NCBI GenBank assembly: GCA_963769665.1
Contig: CAVYMQ010000003.1
Location: 1,054,001 to 1,118,000, forward strand
Reading direction: 5' to 3'
DNA length: 64,000 bases
From: JACCTU01 sp963769665
Lineage (GTDB): Bacteria > Actinomycetota > Thermoleophilia > Gaiellales > Gaiellaceae
The translations under genes were made by a program, and so were the position numbers. The notes under the pieces were generated by a model. That model was not told the DNA's origin and did no database searches. It was given only the letters and a program-made list of their open reading frames with translations. This document shows, in pieces, positions 42,936-51,763 of this stretch (position 1 is its first letter; every line of letters begins with the position of its first letter).

Positions 42936-43589
42936 CTAGCCGCCTGGCAGTCGCCAGAACTCGCCGGTGAGCCCGAGCCGCTCGAAGATCGCCTGGTTCT
43001 CGTCGCGCGTGCGCGGGCGCCAGTCCGGGTCGAGGCGCGTGTCCCACCAGGCGTGCGCGAGCTCGCACAGCTTCGTGCTTGTGATCGTCGCGCCGGGTTC
43101 GAGGCCCTGCTTGTCGTTGAAAGCCGCGATGTGCTCTTCCGACCGGAAGAAGTTCATCGTGCTTCAGGTGAAGACGATGTCGTCCCACCAATGCGAGGCG
43201 GGGACATTGAAGTGCACGAGGTGCCTGTCGTTGACGGGCGCTCCCCAGCGCACCTCGATCTCGACCGGTGTGCCGCAGTCCGCGCACGTGCTCGAGACGC
43301 GGCCGTTCAGGTCGAGCGCTGCGAGGACGCCGAACGCATCCCACGCGCAGTTTGCGTACCAGCTCCGACCGGCCGCGCGCACACGGTGCAACGTCGGCAC
43401 GGCGGAGAACGGGTGGGCCATGAGGATGCGGTCGCCTTCGGGCGCGAGCACGACTGCGTGCGCGTCGTGCAGCTCGAGCATCGCGGGCTCGACATCGCGG
43501 TCGAGCTCATCCGAGAGCTCGGCGAAGCTCGGCGCGCGGCCGAGCTCGACGAACCGGCGGTAGACGTGGTTCCGTACCTCGAGGTCCAC
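42936..43589 (-). CDS. MerB-like (organomercurial lyase family) protein with in-frame TGA, probable selenoprotein
   Basis: 218 codons including one internal TGA at 43164-43166 (codon 142). Upstream, residues 1-141 form a winged-helix start, then NCAWD (Cys81, Asp84, as Cys96/Asp99 in MerB), a CADC structural pair (Cys102, Cys105) and ASHWWDDIVFT. After the TGA the same frame continues STMNFFRSEEH to a normal TAG, as in MerB-family C-termini that have Cys at the TGA position (MerB Cys159). Spacing between the two catalytic positions (61 residues) nearly equals MerB (63). Read through with selenocysteine it gives 217 aa. GTG start 6 nt after purH. The selenocysteine reading is inferred, not shown. 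Confidence 0.82.
43134..43166 (-). promoter_or_regulatory. Candidate bacterial SECIS element after the recoded TGA
   Basis: On the minus strand the TGA is followed, 12 nt later, by UUCUUCC-GGUC-GGAAGAG (43134-43151): a 7-bp stem (one G-U pair) closed by a GGUC loop. The loop begins 20 nt after UGA, close to the ~18 nt in E. coli fdhF, whose apical loop also contains GGUC. It lies inside the coding sequence, as bacterial SECIS elements do. Confidence 0.65.
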
Positions 43590-43595
43590 AGCGCC

Positions 43596-45128
43596 TCAGT
43601 GCCGAAAGTGACGGCGGCCTGTGAACACCATCACCGCGCCCGCCGCCGCGGCCGCTGCGACGACCTCGTCGTCGCGCTTCGAGCCGCCGGGCTGGATGAT
43701 CGACGTCACGCCGGCATCGAGCGCGAGCTGCGGGCCGTCCGCGAACGGGAAGAACGCGTCCGACGCGAGCGCCGCTCCCGTCAGGTCGTGCCCGTGCTCC
43801 CGCGCCTTTTCCACCGCGAGACGCACGGCGTCGACGCGCGACTGCTGGCCGGCGCCGATGCCGACCGTCTGAAGGTCCTTGGCGAGCACGATCGCGTTCG
43901 AGCCGACGTGCTTGCAGGTGCGCCACGCGAACAGCAGGTCGCCCCACTGCTCCTCCGTCGGGTCGCCGCAGACGGAGACCATGCCCTCGCGGTCCTCGAC
44001 GTCGAGGTCGCGGTCCTGGACGAGCAGCCCGCCGAGCACGCGCTTGTAGTCGCGCTCGCCGCGGTCGGCACGGCGGCGTTCGGAGTCGAGCAGGATCCGC
44101 GTGCCCTGCTTCACCTTCAGCGCATCGAGCCCCGCGTCGTCGTAACCGGGCGCGAGGAGCACTTCGACGAACTGCTTCGCGAGTGCCGCGCCGAGCTCGG
44201 CGGAGACCGGCCGGTTCAGCACGACGACGCCGCCGTACGCGGAAGTGGGATCTGAGGCGAGCGCCTTGGCGTAGGCCTCCTCGATCGTCGCTGCGAGCCC
44301 GATTCCGCAGGGATTCGCGTGCTTGACGATCACGCACGCCGGGAGCGTGAACTCCGCTGCGAGGAGCCGCGCGGCGGAGAGGTCGTTCAGGTTGTTGTAC
44401 GAGAGCTCCTTCCCGTGCAGCTGCTCGACGCGCGAGAGCAGGTGCACGCGAGCGCCGGCCTCCGCGTAGAACGCGCCCCGCTGGTGCGGGTTCTCGCCGT
44501 ACGAGAGGTCGAGCACCTTCGAGAAGGATGGGACGATCTGCTCGGGGAACGCCTCGACGTCGGCGAACCAACGCGCGATCGCCGACTCGTAGGCGGCCGT
44601 CGTCGAGAAGGCGACGGTTGCGAGGTTGCGCCGCGTCTCGAGCGAAAGCTCGCCGGCGGCGCGCAACTCGGCCAGTACGGCGCCGTACTGCTCCGGTCGG
44701 GAAACGGGCGCGACATGGGCGAAGTTCTTCGCGGCGGCGCGCAGCATCGACGGCCCGCCGACGTCGATCATCTCGACGGCGTCCTCTTCGCGCACGCCGT
44801 GGCGCGCCGCGACCTCCGCGAACGGATAGAGGTTCACGACGACGAGGTCGAACGGCAGGATCTCGTGCTCCTCGAGCGTGGCGACATCGTCCGCGTGGTC
44901 GCGGCGGGCGAGGATTCCCGCGTGGATCCTGGGATGCAGCGTCTTCACGCGCCCGTCGAGCATCTCCGGTGCGGCAGTCACGTCCTCGACTCTGTTGACG
45001 TTGAGGCCAAGCTCCTCGATGAACGTGGCGGTGCCGCCGCTCGCGACGAGCTCGCAGTCGAGCTCCGCGAGCCCTCGCGCGAGCTCGTCGAGTCCCGTCT
45101 TGTCGTGGACCGAGATCAGCGCGCGCAC
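43596..45128 (-). CDS. purH: Bifunctional AICAR transformylase / IMP cyclohydrolase
   Basis: 510 aa. The N-terminal MGS-like domain (ALISVHDKTGL, LVASGGTATF) is IMP cyclohydrolase; the rest is AICAR formyltransferase with the Lys-His pair in VIVKHANPCGIG. Last two steps of purine synthesis, using 10-formyl-THF. GTG start at 45128 overlaps the 3' end of purN by 13 nt. Confidence 0.95.
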   Translation of the reverse strand: MRALISVHDKTGLDELARGLAELDCELVASGGTATFIEELGLNVNRVEDVTAAPEMLDGRVKTLHPRIHAGILARRDHADDVATLEEHEILPFDLVVVNLYPFAEVAARHGVREEDAVEMIDVGGPSMLRAAAKNFAHVAPVSRPEQYGAVLAELRAAGELSLETRRNLATVAFSTTAAYESAIARWFADVEAFPEQIVPSFSKVLDLSYGENPHQRGAFYAEAGARVHLLSRVEQLHGKELSYNNLNDLSAARLLAAEFTLPACVIVKHANPCGIGLAATIEEAYAKALASDPTSAYGGVVVLNRPVSAELGAALAKQFVEVLLAPGYDDAGLDALKVKQGTRILLDSERRRADRGERDYKRVLGGLLVQDRDLDVEDREGMVSVCGDPTEEQWGDLLFAWRTCKHVGSNAIVLAKDLQTVGIGAGQQSRVDAVRLAVEKAREHGHDLTGAALASDAFFPFADGPQLALDAGVTSIIQPGGSKRDDEVVAAAAAAGAVMVFTGRRHFRH

Positions 45129-45658
45129 AGTTCCCTCACGACCTTGGGCAGGAGCTCGTGCTCGACGGCCTGGATGCGCGCGCGCAACGTGTCGACCGTG
45201 TCGCCTTCCTGCACCGCAACTCGCTCCTGCACGATCACGGGGCCTGTATCGACGCCCTCGTCGACGTAGTGCACCGTCGCGCCGGTCTCCTGCACGCCCG
45301 CGGCAAGCGCATCCTCGATCGCATGCGTTCCGGGGAAGTCCGGCAGCAACGCCGGATGCACGTTGATCACACGCTCGGGAAAGCGCTCGAGAAACGAAGG
45401 GCGCAGCAGATGCATGTAGCCCGCGAGCACGACCCAGCGCACGCCTCGCTCGGCGAGCCAGTCGGCCATTGCCCCGTCGCGCTCCTCGCGGCTCGCGTGC
45501 TGGTCGAGCGGGAAGACGGCCGACGGGATGCCTGCGGCTCCCGCGCGCGCGAGCGCCGGTGCGTCCGACCGGTTCGACGCCACGGCGGCGATCGGCAACC
45601 CCGCGTCGATCAGCGCCTGGAGATTGGAGCCTTCGCCGGAGACGAGCACGCCGATCAC
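45116..45658 (-). CDS. purN: Phosphoribosylglycinamide formyltransferase
   Basis: 180 aa from a GTG at 45658 overlapping the purM stop (GTGA). The N-terminus IGVLVSGEGSNLQALID and the catalytic stretch VINVHPALLPDFPGTHA (Asn, His, Asp region) are diagnostic. Folate-dependent GAR formylation. Confidence 0.95.
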   Translation of the reverse strand: MIGVLVSGEGSNLQALIDAGLPIAAVASNRSDAPALARAGAAGIPSAVFPLDQHASREERDGAMADWLAERGVRWVVLAGYMHLLRPSFLERFPERVINVHPALLPDFPGTHAIEDALAAGVQETGATVHYVDEGVDTGPVIVQERVAVQEGDTVDTLRARIQAVEHELLPKVVRELCAR

Positions 45659-46545
45659 TCGACGTGCCCGATCACCAGGCCGTCGGTGCCGGCCGGCACG
45701 ACCGCGCAGTAGCCGATGCCGAGGTTGAAGACGCGGCGCAGCTCCTGCTCCTCCGCGTGTCGGCCGAGCCACTCGAAGACCGGCGGGCGCTCCCACGCGT
45801 CCCAGTCGATCCGCAGCTCGAGCTCGTCGGGGATCACGCGGCGCAGGTTGTCCTCGATCCCGCCGCCGGTGACGTGCGCGAACGCGTGCGCCTGCTCGCG
45901 CAGGCGGCGGACGTCGTCCAGGTAGAGGCGCGTCGGTGCGAGCAGGTCTTCACCGTCGTAGTCCTCGCGCTCGAGGATCTGCCGAACGAGCGTGAAGCCG
46001 TTCGCGTGGACGCCCGCCGACGGCACCCCGATCACGAGGTCGCCGGCGACGACCTTCGAGCCGTCGATCACGCGGTCGCGCGCGACGACGCCGACGCAGG
46101 TCCCGGCGAAGTCGAGCTCGTCGTCGCGGTAGATCCCGGGCAGCTCGGCGGTCTCGCCTCCGAGGAGCGCGCAGCCGGCGGCGCGGCAGACCTCCGCCAT
46201 CCCCTCGACGAGCTCCGCGACCTGCTCGAGCTCGATCCGGTTCGCGGCGACGTAGTCGAGCAGGAACAGCGGATCGGCTCCGGTCGTGATCACGTCGTTG
46301 ATGCAGTGCGCGGCGAGGTCGGCGCCGCAGGCGCGCAGCGCGCCGCGCTCGCGCGCGAGGATCAGCTTCGTGCCGACGCCGTCGGTCGATGCCGCGAGCA
46401 AGCGCGTTTCGTCGAGCGGGTGCAGCCCCGCGAACGCGCCGAACCCCTTTGCTCCCGTCGACTCGACAGCCGCACGGAGACGGCCGACCACCGCGCCCGC
46501 GGTCGCGAGCGAGACCCCGGCGGCCTCGTACGTCTGCCCCTCCAC
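45655..46545 (-). CDS. purM: Phosphoribosylformylglycinamidine cyclo-ligase (AIR synthetase)
   Basis: 296 aa, slightly short of the ~340 typical. Family blocks: STDGVGTKL, CINDVITTGADPLFLLDY, GGETAELPGIYRDDELDFAGTCVG and VTGGGIEDNL. Converts FGAM to AIR with ATP. First gene of the operon purM-purN-purH-merB-like-cbs; a TAGACT box about 10 nt upstream is a possible -10. Confidence 0.93.
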   Translation of the reverse strand: MEGQTYEAAGVSLATAGAVVGRLRAAVESTGAKGFGAFAGLHPLDETRLLAASTDGVGTKLILARERGALRACGADLAAHCINDVITTGADPLFLLDYVAANRIELEQVAELVEGMAEVCRAAGCALLGGETAELPGIYRDDELDFAGTCVGVVARDRVIDGSKVVAGDLVIGVPSAGVHANGFTLVRQILEREDYDGEDLLAPTRLYLDDVRRLREQAHAFAHVTGGGIEDNLRRVIPDELELRIDWDAWERPPVFEWLGRHAEEQELRRVFNLGIGYCAVVPAGTDGLVIGHVE

Positions 46546-46574
46546 CTGAGCAGTGAGTCTACGACCTCGTTCGG

Positions 46575-47186
46575 TTAGAGGAAGAGCTCCGCTTCGAGCT
46601 GGGGCCTGCCCTGCGGCCCGCCGGGAAGGAAGCGGATGAGGGCGGCGCCCACCATGACCGCGTTGCCCGCCGGCTGGAGGCCCAGCACCTCGGCGAGTGC
46701 GCTCGCTTTCCGGGCCGGGTCGTCGGCGAGCAAATGGAGCTCACCGAGCCGGAAGTCGGTTTCGCCTCGGAGCAGCTCGTCGAGCCAGTCGCGCGGCGGG
46801 TGCACTTCGAGCCGAAACCCACCGTTCGTCGAGACGAACGTCCGGCGTCCTCCGTGGTCCTGCACCCGGAGCTCGAGCTCCGCGGCGCGGTCGAGCGTGG
46901 CCTGGAAGTCGTCCTCGTCGAGCGCCAGCCCGAGGTGGTCGATGCGCGGCAGCCCCCACTGGCCGGGCTGCACGACGATGTTCACGCCGCCGCGCTCGAG
47001 CTCGGCGAGGCGCAGCTTGAACCCGATCCGATCGAGCTCCTCCCAGGAGGAACCGGCCTCGAACGAGGTCAGGTCGTCCGCGATCCGCCCGTGGCGCGCG
47101 ACCAGGTCGAAGCCGAGCTTGCCGAGATAGCGGGCCTCGACCTGCCGCACCTTGCTCGTGACGAGGTGGTAGTGGAAGAGGTGCAC
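46575..47186 (-). CDS. VOC-superfamily (glyoxalase-like) protein
   Basis: 203 aa from a GTG at 47186. The paired beta-alpha-beta-beta-beta halves of the vicinal oxygen chelate fold are visible (FHYHLVTSKVRQVEARYLGKLGFDLV and ELHLLADDPARKASALAEVLGLQ). Metal ligands are not clear, so it may bind ligands without catalysis. It is divergent from ctaG (28 nt between starts). Confidence 0.72.
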   Translation of the reverse strand: MHLFHYHLVTSKVRQVEARYLGKLGFDLVARHGRIADDLTSFEAGSSWEELDRIGFKLRLAELERGGVNIVVQPGQWGLPRIDHLGLALDEDDFQATLDRAAELELRVQDHGGRRTFVSTNGGFRLEVHPPRDWLDELLRGETDFRLGELHLLADDPARKASALAEVLGLQPAGNAVMVGAALIRFLPGGPQGRPQLEAELFL

Positions 47187-47213
47187 CGAAGCGGGCGATT
47201 CTAGAGTGGAGGG

Positions 47214-48026
47214 ATGGGGGACTGGACGCTCGACCCGCTCCAGCTTGCGCCGCTCGTCTTCGTCGGCGTTGCGTACGGCGTGCGGGCCCGGACGCTCGCG
47301 CGGCGAGGCACACCGGTGCCGCGGTGGCGGGTCGCGCTCTTCTCGCTCGGGTTGCTGCTCCTGCTGGCCGCGATCGTGACGCCGGTCGCGCAGCTCGGCG
47401 AGGAGCGCTTCTCCTACCACATGCTCCAGCACATCCTGCTCGGCGACCTCGCGCCGCTCGCCCTGCTCGCCGGGCTGACCGGGCCGTTGCTTCGACCCGT
47501 GCTCGCGCTTCGACCTGTGCACGCACTGCGTGTGCTCGCGCATCCGCTCGTCGCGCTGCCGATCTGGATCGCGAACCTGGTGCTCTGGCACCTGCCGTTC
47601 GCCTACGAGGCGGCGATTCAGCACGACCTCGTGCACGCGCTCGAGCACCTCTCGTTCTTCACGGCCGGCCTCGTGATGTGGATGCCCGTCCTCGAGACGC
47701 TTCCGGCGCCCGCGTGGTTCGGCTCGGCGGCGAAGCTGGGCTACATCGTCGTCGTGCGGCTCGTCTCGACCCTGGTCGCGAACGTGTTCCTCTGGTCGGG
47801 CGAGATCTCCTACGCGCCGTACACCGACGTCGGCCTCTCCGACCAGGCTGCGGCGGGAGCGATCCTGATGGTGGAGGGCTCGCTCGTCACGATCGCCGCC
47901 TTCGCGTGGCTCTTCCTCAGGCTGTTCTCGGAGGGCGAGCGCCGCCAGGAGCTGCTCGAGCAGGGGGGCGACCCGCGCTCGGTCGAGCGTGCCGTCCGCT
48001 TTGGGCGGGCCGACGACCTGTCATAG
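47214..48026 (+). CDS. CtaG-type cytochrome c oxidase assembly protein (caa3_CtaG)
   Basis: 270 aa with seven helices and conserved His residues in HMLQHILLGDLAP, LWHLPFAYEAA and HALEHLSFF, the pattern of bacterial caa3_CtaG, which helps insert copper into cytochrome oxidase. Fairly sure of the family; copper chaperone function is known for relatives only. Followed by a small membrane protein gene. Confidence 0.9.
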   Translation: MGDWTLDPLQLAPLVFVGVAYGVRARTLARRGTPVPRWRVALFSLGLLLLLAAIVTPVAQLGEERFSYHMLQHILLGDLAPLALLAGLTGPLLRPVLALRPVHALRVLAHPLVALPIWIANLVLWHLPFAYEAAIQHDLVHALEHLSFFTAGLVMWMPVLETLPAPAWFGSAAKLGYIVVVRLVSTLVANVFLWSGEISYAPYTDVGLSDQAAAGAILMVEGSLVTIAAFAWLFLRLFSEGERRQELLEQGGDPRSVERAVRFGRADDLS

Positions 48027-48057
48027 GATCCGCGCTCACCCACCGAAAGGAGTTGCG

Positions 48058-48327
48058 ATGTCGACCATGCCTCCGGGGAACGAGTCGCCGCCCCCCGCAT
48101 CGGGGCAACCCGCCTGGTCGGACAACATGCCCGACATGGCGCGCCTGCCGATCCCGGGCAATGCCGAGTTCGCGGTCTATCTGATTGCCCTGATCGTCGC
48201 GATGTTCGTCTGCTGGTTCGCGGACACGCTGGGGAGCGCTTCGTGGCTCAGCTTCTTCCAGTGGACGACGATCGCGTACATCCTCAGCCGCGGCGTCGCG
48301 AAGGCGAGCCGCGTGCTCGAGCAGTAG
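48058..48327 (+). CDS. Small two-helix membrane protein (SRGxAK type)
   Basis: 89 aa from the ATG at 48058, which has AAAGGAG upstream. A Pro/Gly-rich N-terminus (NESPPPASGQPAW) precedes two close helices and the ending YILSRGVAKASRVLEQ. A second protein of this design is encoded at 51764-52153 (YQLSRGIAKSG), so these are paralogues. Function unknown. Confidence 0.75.
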   Translation: MSTMPPGNESPPPASGQPAWSDNMPDMARLPIPGNAEFAVYLIALIVAMFVCWFADTLGSASWLSFFQWTTIAYILSRGVAKASRVLEQ

Positions 48328-48336
48328 AACCGAGAG

Positions 48337-49710
48337 CTAAACCGGTTCGAAGCGGAGCTTTGCCGTCTCTAGCGGCACCCGGGTGGGGTAGTCCCGAGTG
48401 AGGCAGGCGCGGCAGAGCTCCGACTCGGGCCGCCGCGTCGCCTCCGTCAGTCCTTCGAGCGAGAGGTAGTGGAGGCTCGACGCGCCGATGTACGAGCGCA
48501 CGGCTTCGACCGAGCGACTGGACGCGACGAGCTCGTCCTCGTCGGCGAAGTCGATGCCGTAGAAGCACGGCCCGATGACCGGCGGCGACGAGACGCGCAC
48601 GTGCACCTCCGACGCGCCGGCGTCGAAGAGCATGCGCACGATCTGGCGCGTCGTGTTGCCGCGCACGATCGAGTCGTCGACCACGACGACGCGTTGGCCC
48701 GCGACTTCCGCGAGCGGGTTGAACTTGAGCCTGATCCCCTGCTCGCGCAGTCCCTGCTCGGGCTGGATGAACGTGCGTCCGACGTAGCGGTTCTTGATCA
48801 GCCCTTCGCTGAACGGGATCCCGGTCGCGCGCGAGAAGCCGATCGCCGCCGGCGTGCCGGAGTCGGGGATCGGGAGCACGAGGTCGGCGTCGACGGGTGA
48901 CTCCTCCGCGAGCCGCTCACCCATCCGCACTCGTGCGGAGTGGACTTCGACCCCTGCGAGCCGCGAGTCGGGCCGAGCGAGGTAGAAGAACTCGAAGATG
49001 CAGAGCGCGCCGCCACCGTCGGGCGGCACTGCGCGAATCGACGTCACGCCGTCCCCGTCGATCAGCACCGCCTCGCCGCGGTCGACCTCGCGCACGAAGT
49101 CGGCGCCGACGAGATCGAGCGCGCACGTCTCGGAGGCCGCGACCCAGTCCTCTCCGATCCGGCCGAGGCAGAGCGGCCGCATCCCGCGCGGGTCGCGAAA
49201 CGCGATCAGTCGGTTCTCCGCGAGCGCGACGCACGAGAACGCGCCGTCGAGCTTCGCCATCGCACGCGCGACGGCGTCCTCGAGCGGCGCGTCGTCGTGC
49301 GCGATCAGCGCCGCGATCATCTCGCTGTCGGAGGTCGAGTGGACGCGGATTCCGCGTTCCGCGAGTTCTTCGCGCAGCTCGGCGGCGTTCGTCAGGTTGC
49401 CGTTGTGCCCGAGCGCGACCGTCCTGGCGCGGCCGTTGTGCACGATCGGCTGCGCGTTCGCCCAGTGCGTCGAGCCGGTCGTCGAGTAACGCGTGTGCCC
49501 GATCGCCAGCTCTCCGCGCAGGCCGCGGAGCTTCTCCTCCGAGAACACCTGCGACACGAGCCCCATCTCGCGGAGCGCCGTGATCCGCCCGCGGTCGGAG
49601 ACGGCGATCCCGGCGGACTCCTGGCCGCGGTGCTGCAGGGCGAAGAGCCCGAAGTAGGCGATGCGCGCGACGTCGCGTTCGGGCGAGCGGATGCCGAAGA
49701 CGCCGCACAT
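48337..49710 (-). CDS. purF: Amidophosphoribosyltransferase
   Basis: 457 aa. Cys2 (MCGVFGI) is directly the N-terminal nucleophile of the glutaminase domain; the C-terminal phosphoribosyltransferase domain has the PRPP loop VVVVDDSIVRGNTTR. Catalyses the first committed purine step. Starts immediately after the purL stop on the minus strand, so purL-purF are co-transcribed. Confidence 0.96.
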   Translation of the reverse strand: MCGVFGIRSPERDVARIAYFGLFALQHRGQESAGIAVSDRGRITALREMGLVSQVFSEEKLRGLRGELAIGHTRYSTTGSTHWANAQPIVHNGRARTVALGHNGNLTNAAELREELAERGIRVHSTSDSEMIAALIAHDDAPLEDAVARAMAKLDGAFSCVALAENRLIAFRDPRGMRPLCLGRIGEDWVAASETCALDLVGADFVREVDRGEAVLIDGDGVTSIRAVPPDGGGALCIFEFFYLARPDSRLAGVEVHSARVRMGERLAEESPVDADLVLPIPDSGTPAAIGFSRATGIPFSEGLIKNRYVGRTFIQPEQGLREQGIRLKFNPLAEVAGQRVVVVDDSIVRGNTTRQIVRMLFDAGASEVHVRVSSPPVIGPCFYGIDFADEDELVASSRSVEAVRSYIGASSLHYLSLEGLTEATRRPESELCRACLTRDYPTRVPLETAKLRFEPV

Positions 49711-51702
49711 CTAGGTGGTCGCCTCCCACTCCGAGTCGAGTGGCACACCGAGGATCGTCGTGCCACCCGCGACCCCGATCTGCTCGAACTCGGCCCCGAG
49801 TCTGCCGAGTCGCTCGGCCGGGCAGGCGAGGAGCACGCGCGCACCTTCCGGAACGTCGACGTCGGCGCCCACGCCGCTCCAGAGCGCGGCTTCGACGAGC
49901 GCCCCCCCGACGCCGCCGTCGCCGACGTCGTGCGCGAGCGAGAGCAGGGGGGACACGCGGGCGATGAACCGGATCAGCGCGGCCTCGGCCTTCAGCCCCT
50001 CGGCGCGCGCAGCCACGATCGCGTCACCTTCGCGCCAGCCCGTCGGCACGTAGCGAACATCCGTGACGAGGCCGACGCAGCCGACGACGGGTGTCGGCGG
50101 GATCGCTCGCCCGTCCGTTTCGTTGTAGAGCGAGACGTTGCCGGAGACGACCGGGATCCCGAGCGCTTCCGCGGCCTGCGCAATCGCCTCGATCGCGCGC
50201 TCGAGCTCCCACGCGATCTCGGGCTTCTCCGGGTTCCCGAAGTTGAGGCAGTCGGTGAGCGCGAGTGGCTCGCCGCCGGCGCACGCGACGTTCAGCGCAG
50301 CACCGATCACGGCCTGCAGGCCGGCGCGGAACGGATCGCGCTCGCCGAGCCGTGGCCCTTGCAGCGAGACGGCGAGACCGCGCAGCGACGGACGCAGCCG
50401 CAGCACGGCCGCGTCGAGTCCCGGGCGGCGAACCGTGCGCGACCCGACGAGCTGGTCGTACTGGCGGTAGACCCAGTCCTTGCTTGCGAGGTTCGGCTCA
50501 GAGGGCGAGTACGTCGCAGTCCAGCTCGGAACCGGGGTGGAGGGTGCCGCGCGGTCGACCTCGTAGCGCGGGCACTCGTCGGTGAGCAGGCGTGCGGGGA
50601 TCGCGCCGACGACCTCGTCGTCCCAGAACGCGCGGAGCTCGCCGGTCGTCGTGACCTCGCCGACGACGGCGAACGCGAGCTCCCACTTCGTGCAGACCTG
50701 CTCGACCCGCGGGAGGAAGTCCTTGCGCACGACGGCGACCATCCGCTCCTGGCTCTCGGAGATCATCACCTCCCACGGCTCGAGGTCCGGCTCGCGCAGT
50801 GGGACACGGTCGAGGTGCACGTCGATCCCGATCTCGCTCGCCATCTCGGACAGCGACGACGCGAGCCCGGCGGCGCCGCAGTCCTGCAGCGACTCGACGA
50901 GCCCGCCCTCGACGAGCTCGAGCGACGCCTCGATCAGCTTCTTGCCGGTAAACGGGTCGCCGATCTGCACCGACGGTCGCTTGTCCGCGTCGTCCGCGGC
51001 GAGCTCCGCGCTCGCGAGCACCGACGCGCCGCCGATTCCGTCGCGGCCAGTAGTCGCTCCATAGAGCACGACGGCGTGACCCGCCGTCCGCGCCTTCGCG
51101 CGCGTCACGCGTTCGCTCGGGAGCAGCCCCACGCACATCGCGTTCACCAGCACGTTGTCGCGGTAGGCCTCGTCGAAGCGCGTCTCGCCGCCGACGTTCG
51201 GCACGCCGACGCAGTTCCCGTAGTGACCGATCCCGGCAACAGCGCGTCGGAACATCCAGCCCGGGTCACCGAAGTAGAGGCCGTCGAGCAGCGCGACCGG
51301 ACGCGCGCCCATCGCGGAGATGTCGCGCAGGATCCCACCGACCCCGGTCGCGGCGCCCTGGAACGGCTCGACGGCGCTCGGGTGGTTGTGGCTCTCGACC
51401 TTGAAGGCGACGGCCTCGCCCTCGCCGAGGTCGATCACGCCGGCGTTCTCACCCGGGCCCTGGAGGACGCGCGAGCCCTCGGAAGGAAGGCGCTTCAGCA
51501 GCGGCGCGGAGTGCTTGTAGCCGCAGTGCTCGGACCAGAGCAGCGAGAAGACGGCGAGCTCGAAGTGGTTCGGGTCGCGGCCGAGCAGCTCCCGGATTCG
51601 GTCGGATTCCCAGTCGGTCAGACCGAGGGCCCGATGGAGCGGCTGTTCGGAGACCGCAGTCAGGTGCCTGACTCTAGCCCGGGCCGCAGACGGCGGGCCC
51701 AC
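49711..51702 (-). CDS. purL: Phosphoribosylformylglycinamidine synthase subunit PurL
   Basis: 663 aa from GTG at 51702. Family blocks include HFELAVFSLLWSEHCGYKHSAP, KVESHNHPSAVEPFQGAATGVGG and DCGAAGLASSLSEMAS. This is the small-PurL type that works with PurS and PurQ, not encoded nearby. The start is uncertain: other candidates are a TTG at 51714 and a CTG at 51663, closest to the normal N-terminus. It is shorter than the ~740 aa of most actinobacterial homologues. Confidence 0.88.
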   Translation of the reverse strand: MGPPSAARARVRHLTAVSEQPLHRALGLTDWESDRIRELLGRDPNHFELAVFSLLWSEHCGYKHSAPLLKRLPSEGSRVLQGPGENAGVIDLGEGEAVAFKVESHNHPSAVEPFQGAATGVGGILRDISAMGARPVALLDGLYFGDPGWMFRRAVAGIGHYGNCVGVPNVGGETRFDEAYRDNVLVNAMCVGLLPSERVTRAKARTAGHAVVLYGATTGRDGIGGASVLASAELAADDADKRPSVQIGDPFTGKKLIEASLELVEGGLVESLQDCGAAGLASSLSEMASEIGIDVHLDRVPLREPDLEPWEVMISESQERMVAVVRKDFLPRVEQVCTKWELAFAVVGEVTTTGELRAFWDDEVVGAIPARLLTDECPRYEVDRAAPSTPVPSWTATYSPSEPNLASKDWVYRQYDQLVGSRTVRRPGLDAAVLRLRPSLRGLAVSLQGPRLGERDPFRAGLQAVIGAALNVACAGGEPLALTDCLNFGNPEKPEIAWELERAIEAIAQAAEALGIPVVSGNVSLYNETDGRAIPPTPVVGCVGLVTDVRYVPTGWREGDAIVAARAEGLKAEAALIRFIARVSPLLSLAHDVGDGGVGGALVEAALWSGVGADVDVPEGARVLLACPAERLGRLGAEFEQIGVAGGTTILGVPLDSEWEATT
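51658..51673. repeat. Palindrome at the purL 5' end
   Basis: AGTCAGG-TG-CCTGACT, 7-bp arms. It includes the TGCCTG word of the two palindromes near 5.5 kb and lies where purL translation probably starts. Confidence 0.4.
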
Positions 51703-51717
51703 ACCTTCCCGCAATTT

Positions 51718-51750
51718 GCGGGGGCGGCGGGTGAGTGCCGCCGCCCCCCC
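51718..51750 (-). terminator. Intrinsic terminator after the SRGxAK-type gene
   Basis: Eleven-bp stem GGGGGCGGCGG/CCGCCGCCCCC with a 7-nt loop, then GCAAATTGC. It follows the small membrane-protein gene on the minus strand and precedes purL, so it insulates the pur genes. Confidence 0.6.
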
Positions 51751-51763
51751 CGGTCAGGTCGTC

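Noticed and set aside
42936..43157. The 73-aa frame beginning MNFFRSEEH as an independent gene
   Set aside because: It continues the frame of the MerB-like gene directly after one TGA, has no ribosome-binding site of its own and matches the end of the same family. It is treated as part of one recoded gene.
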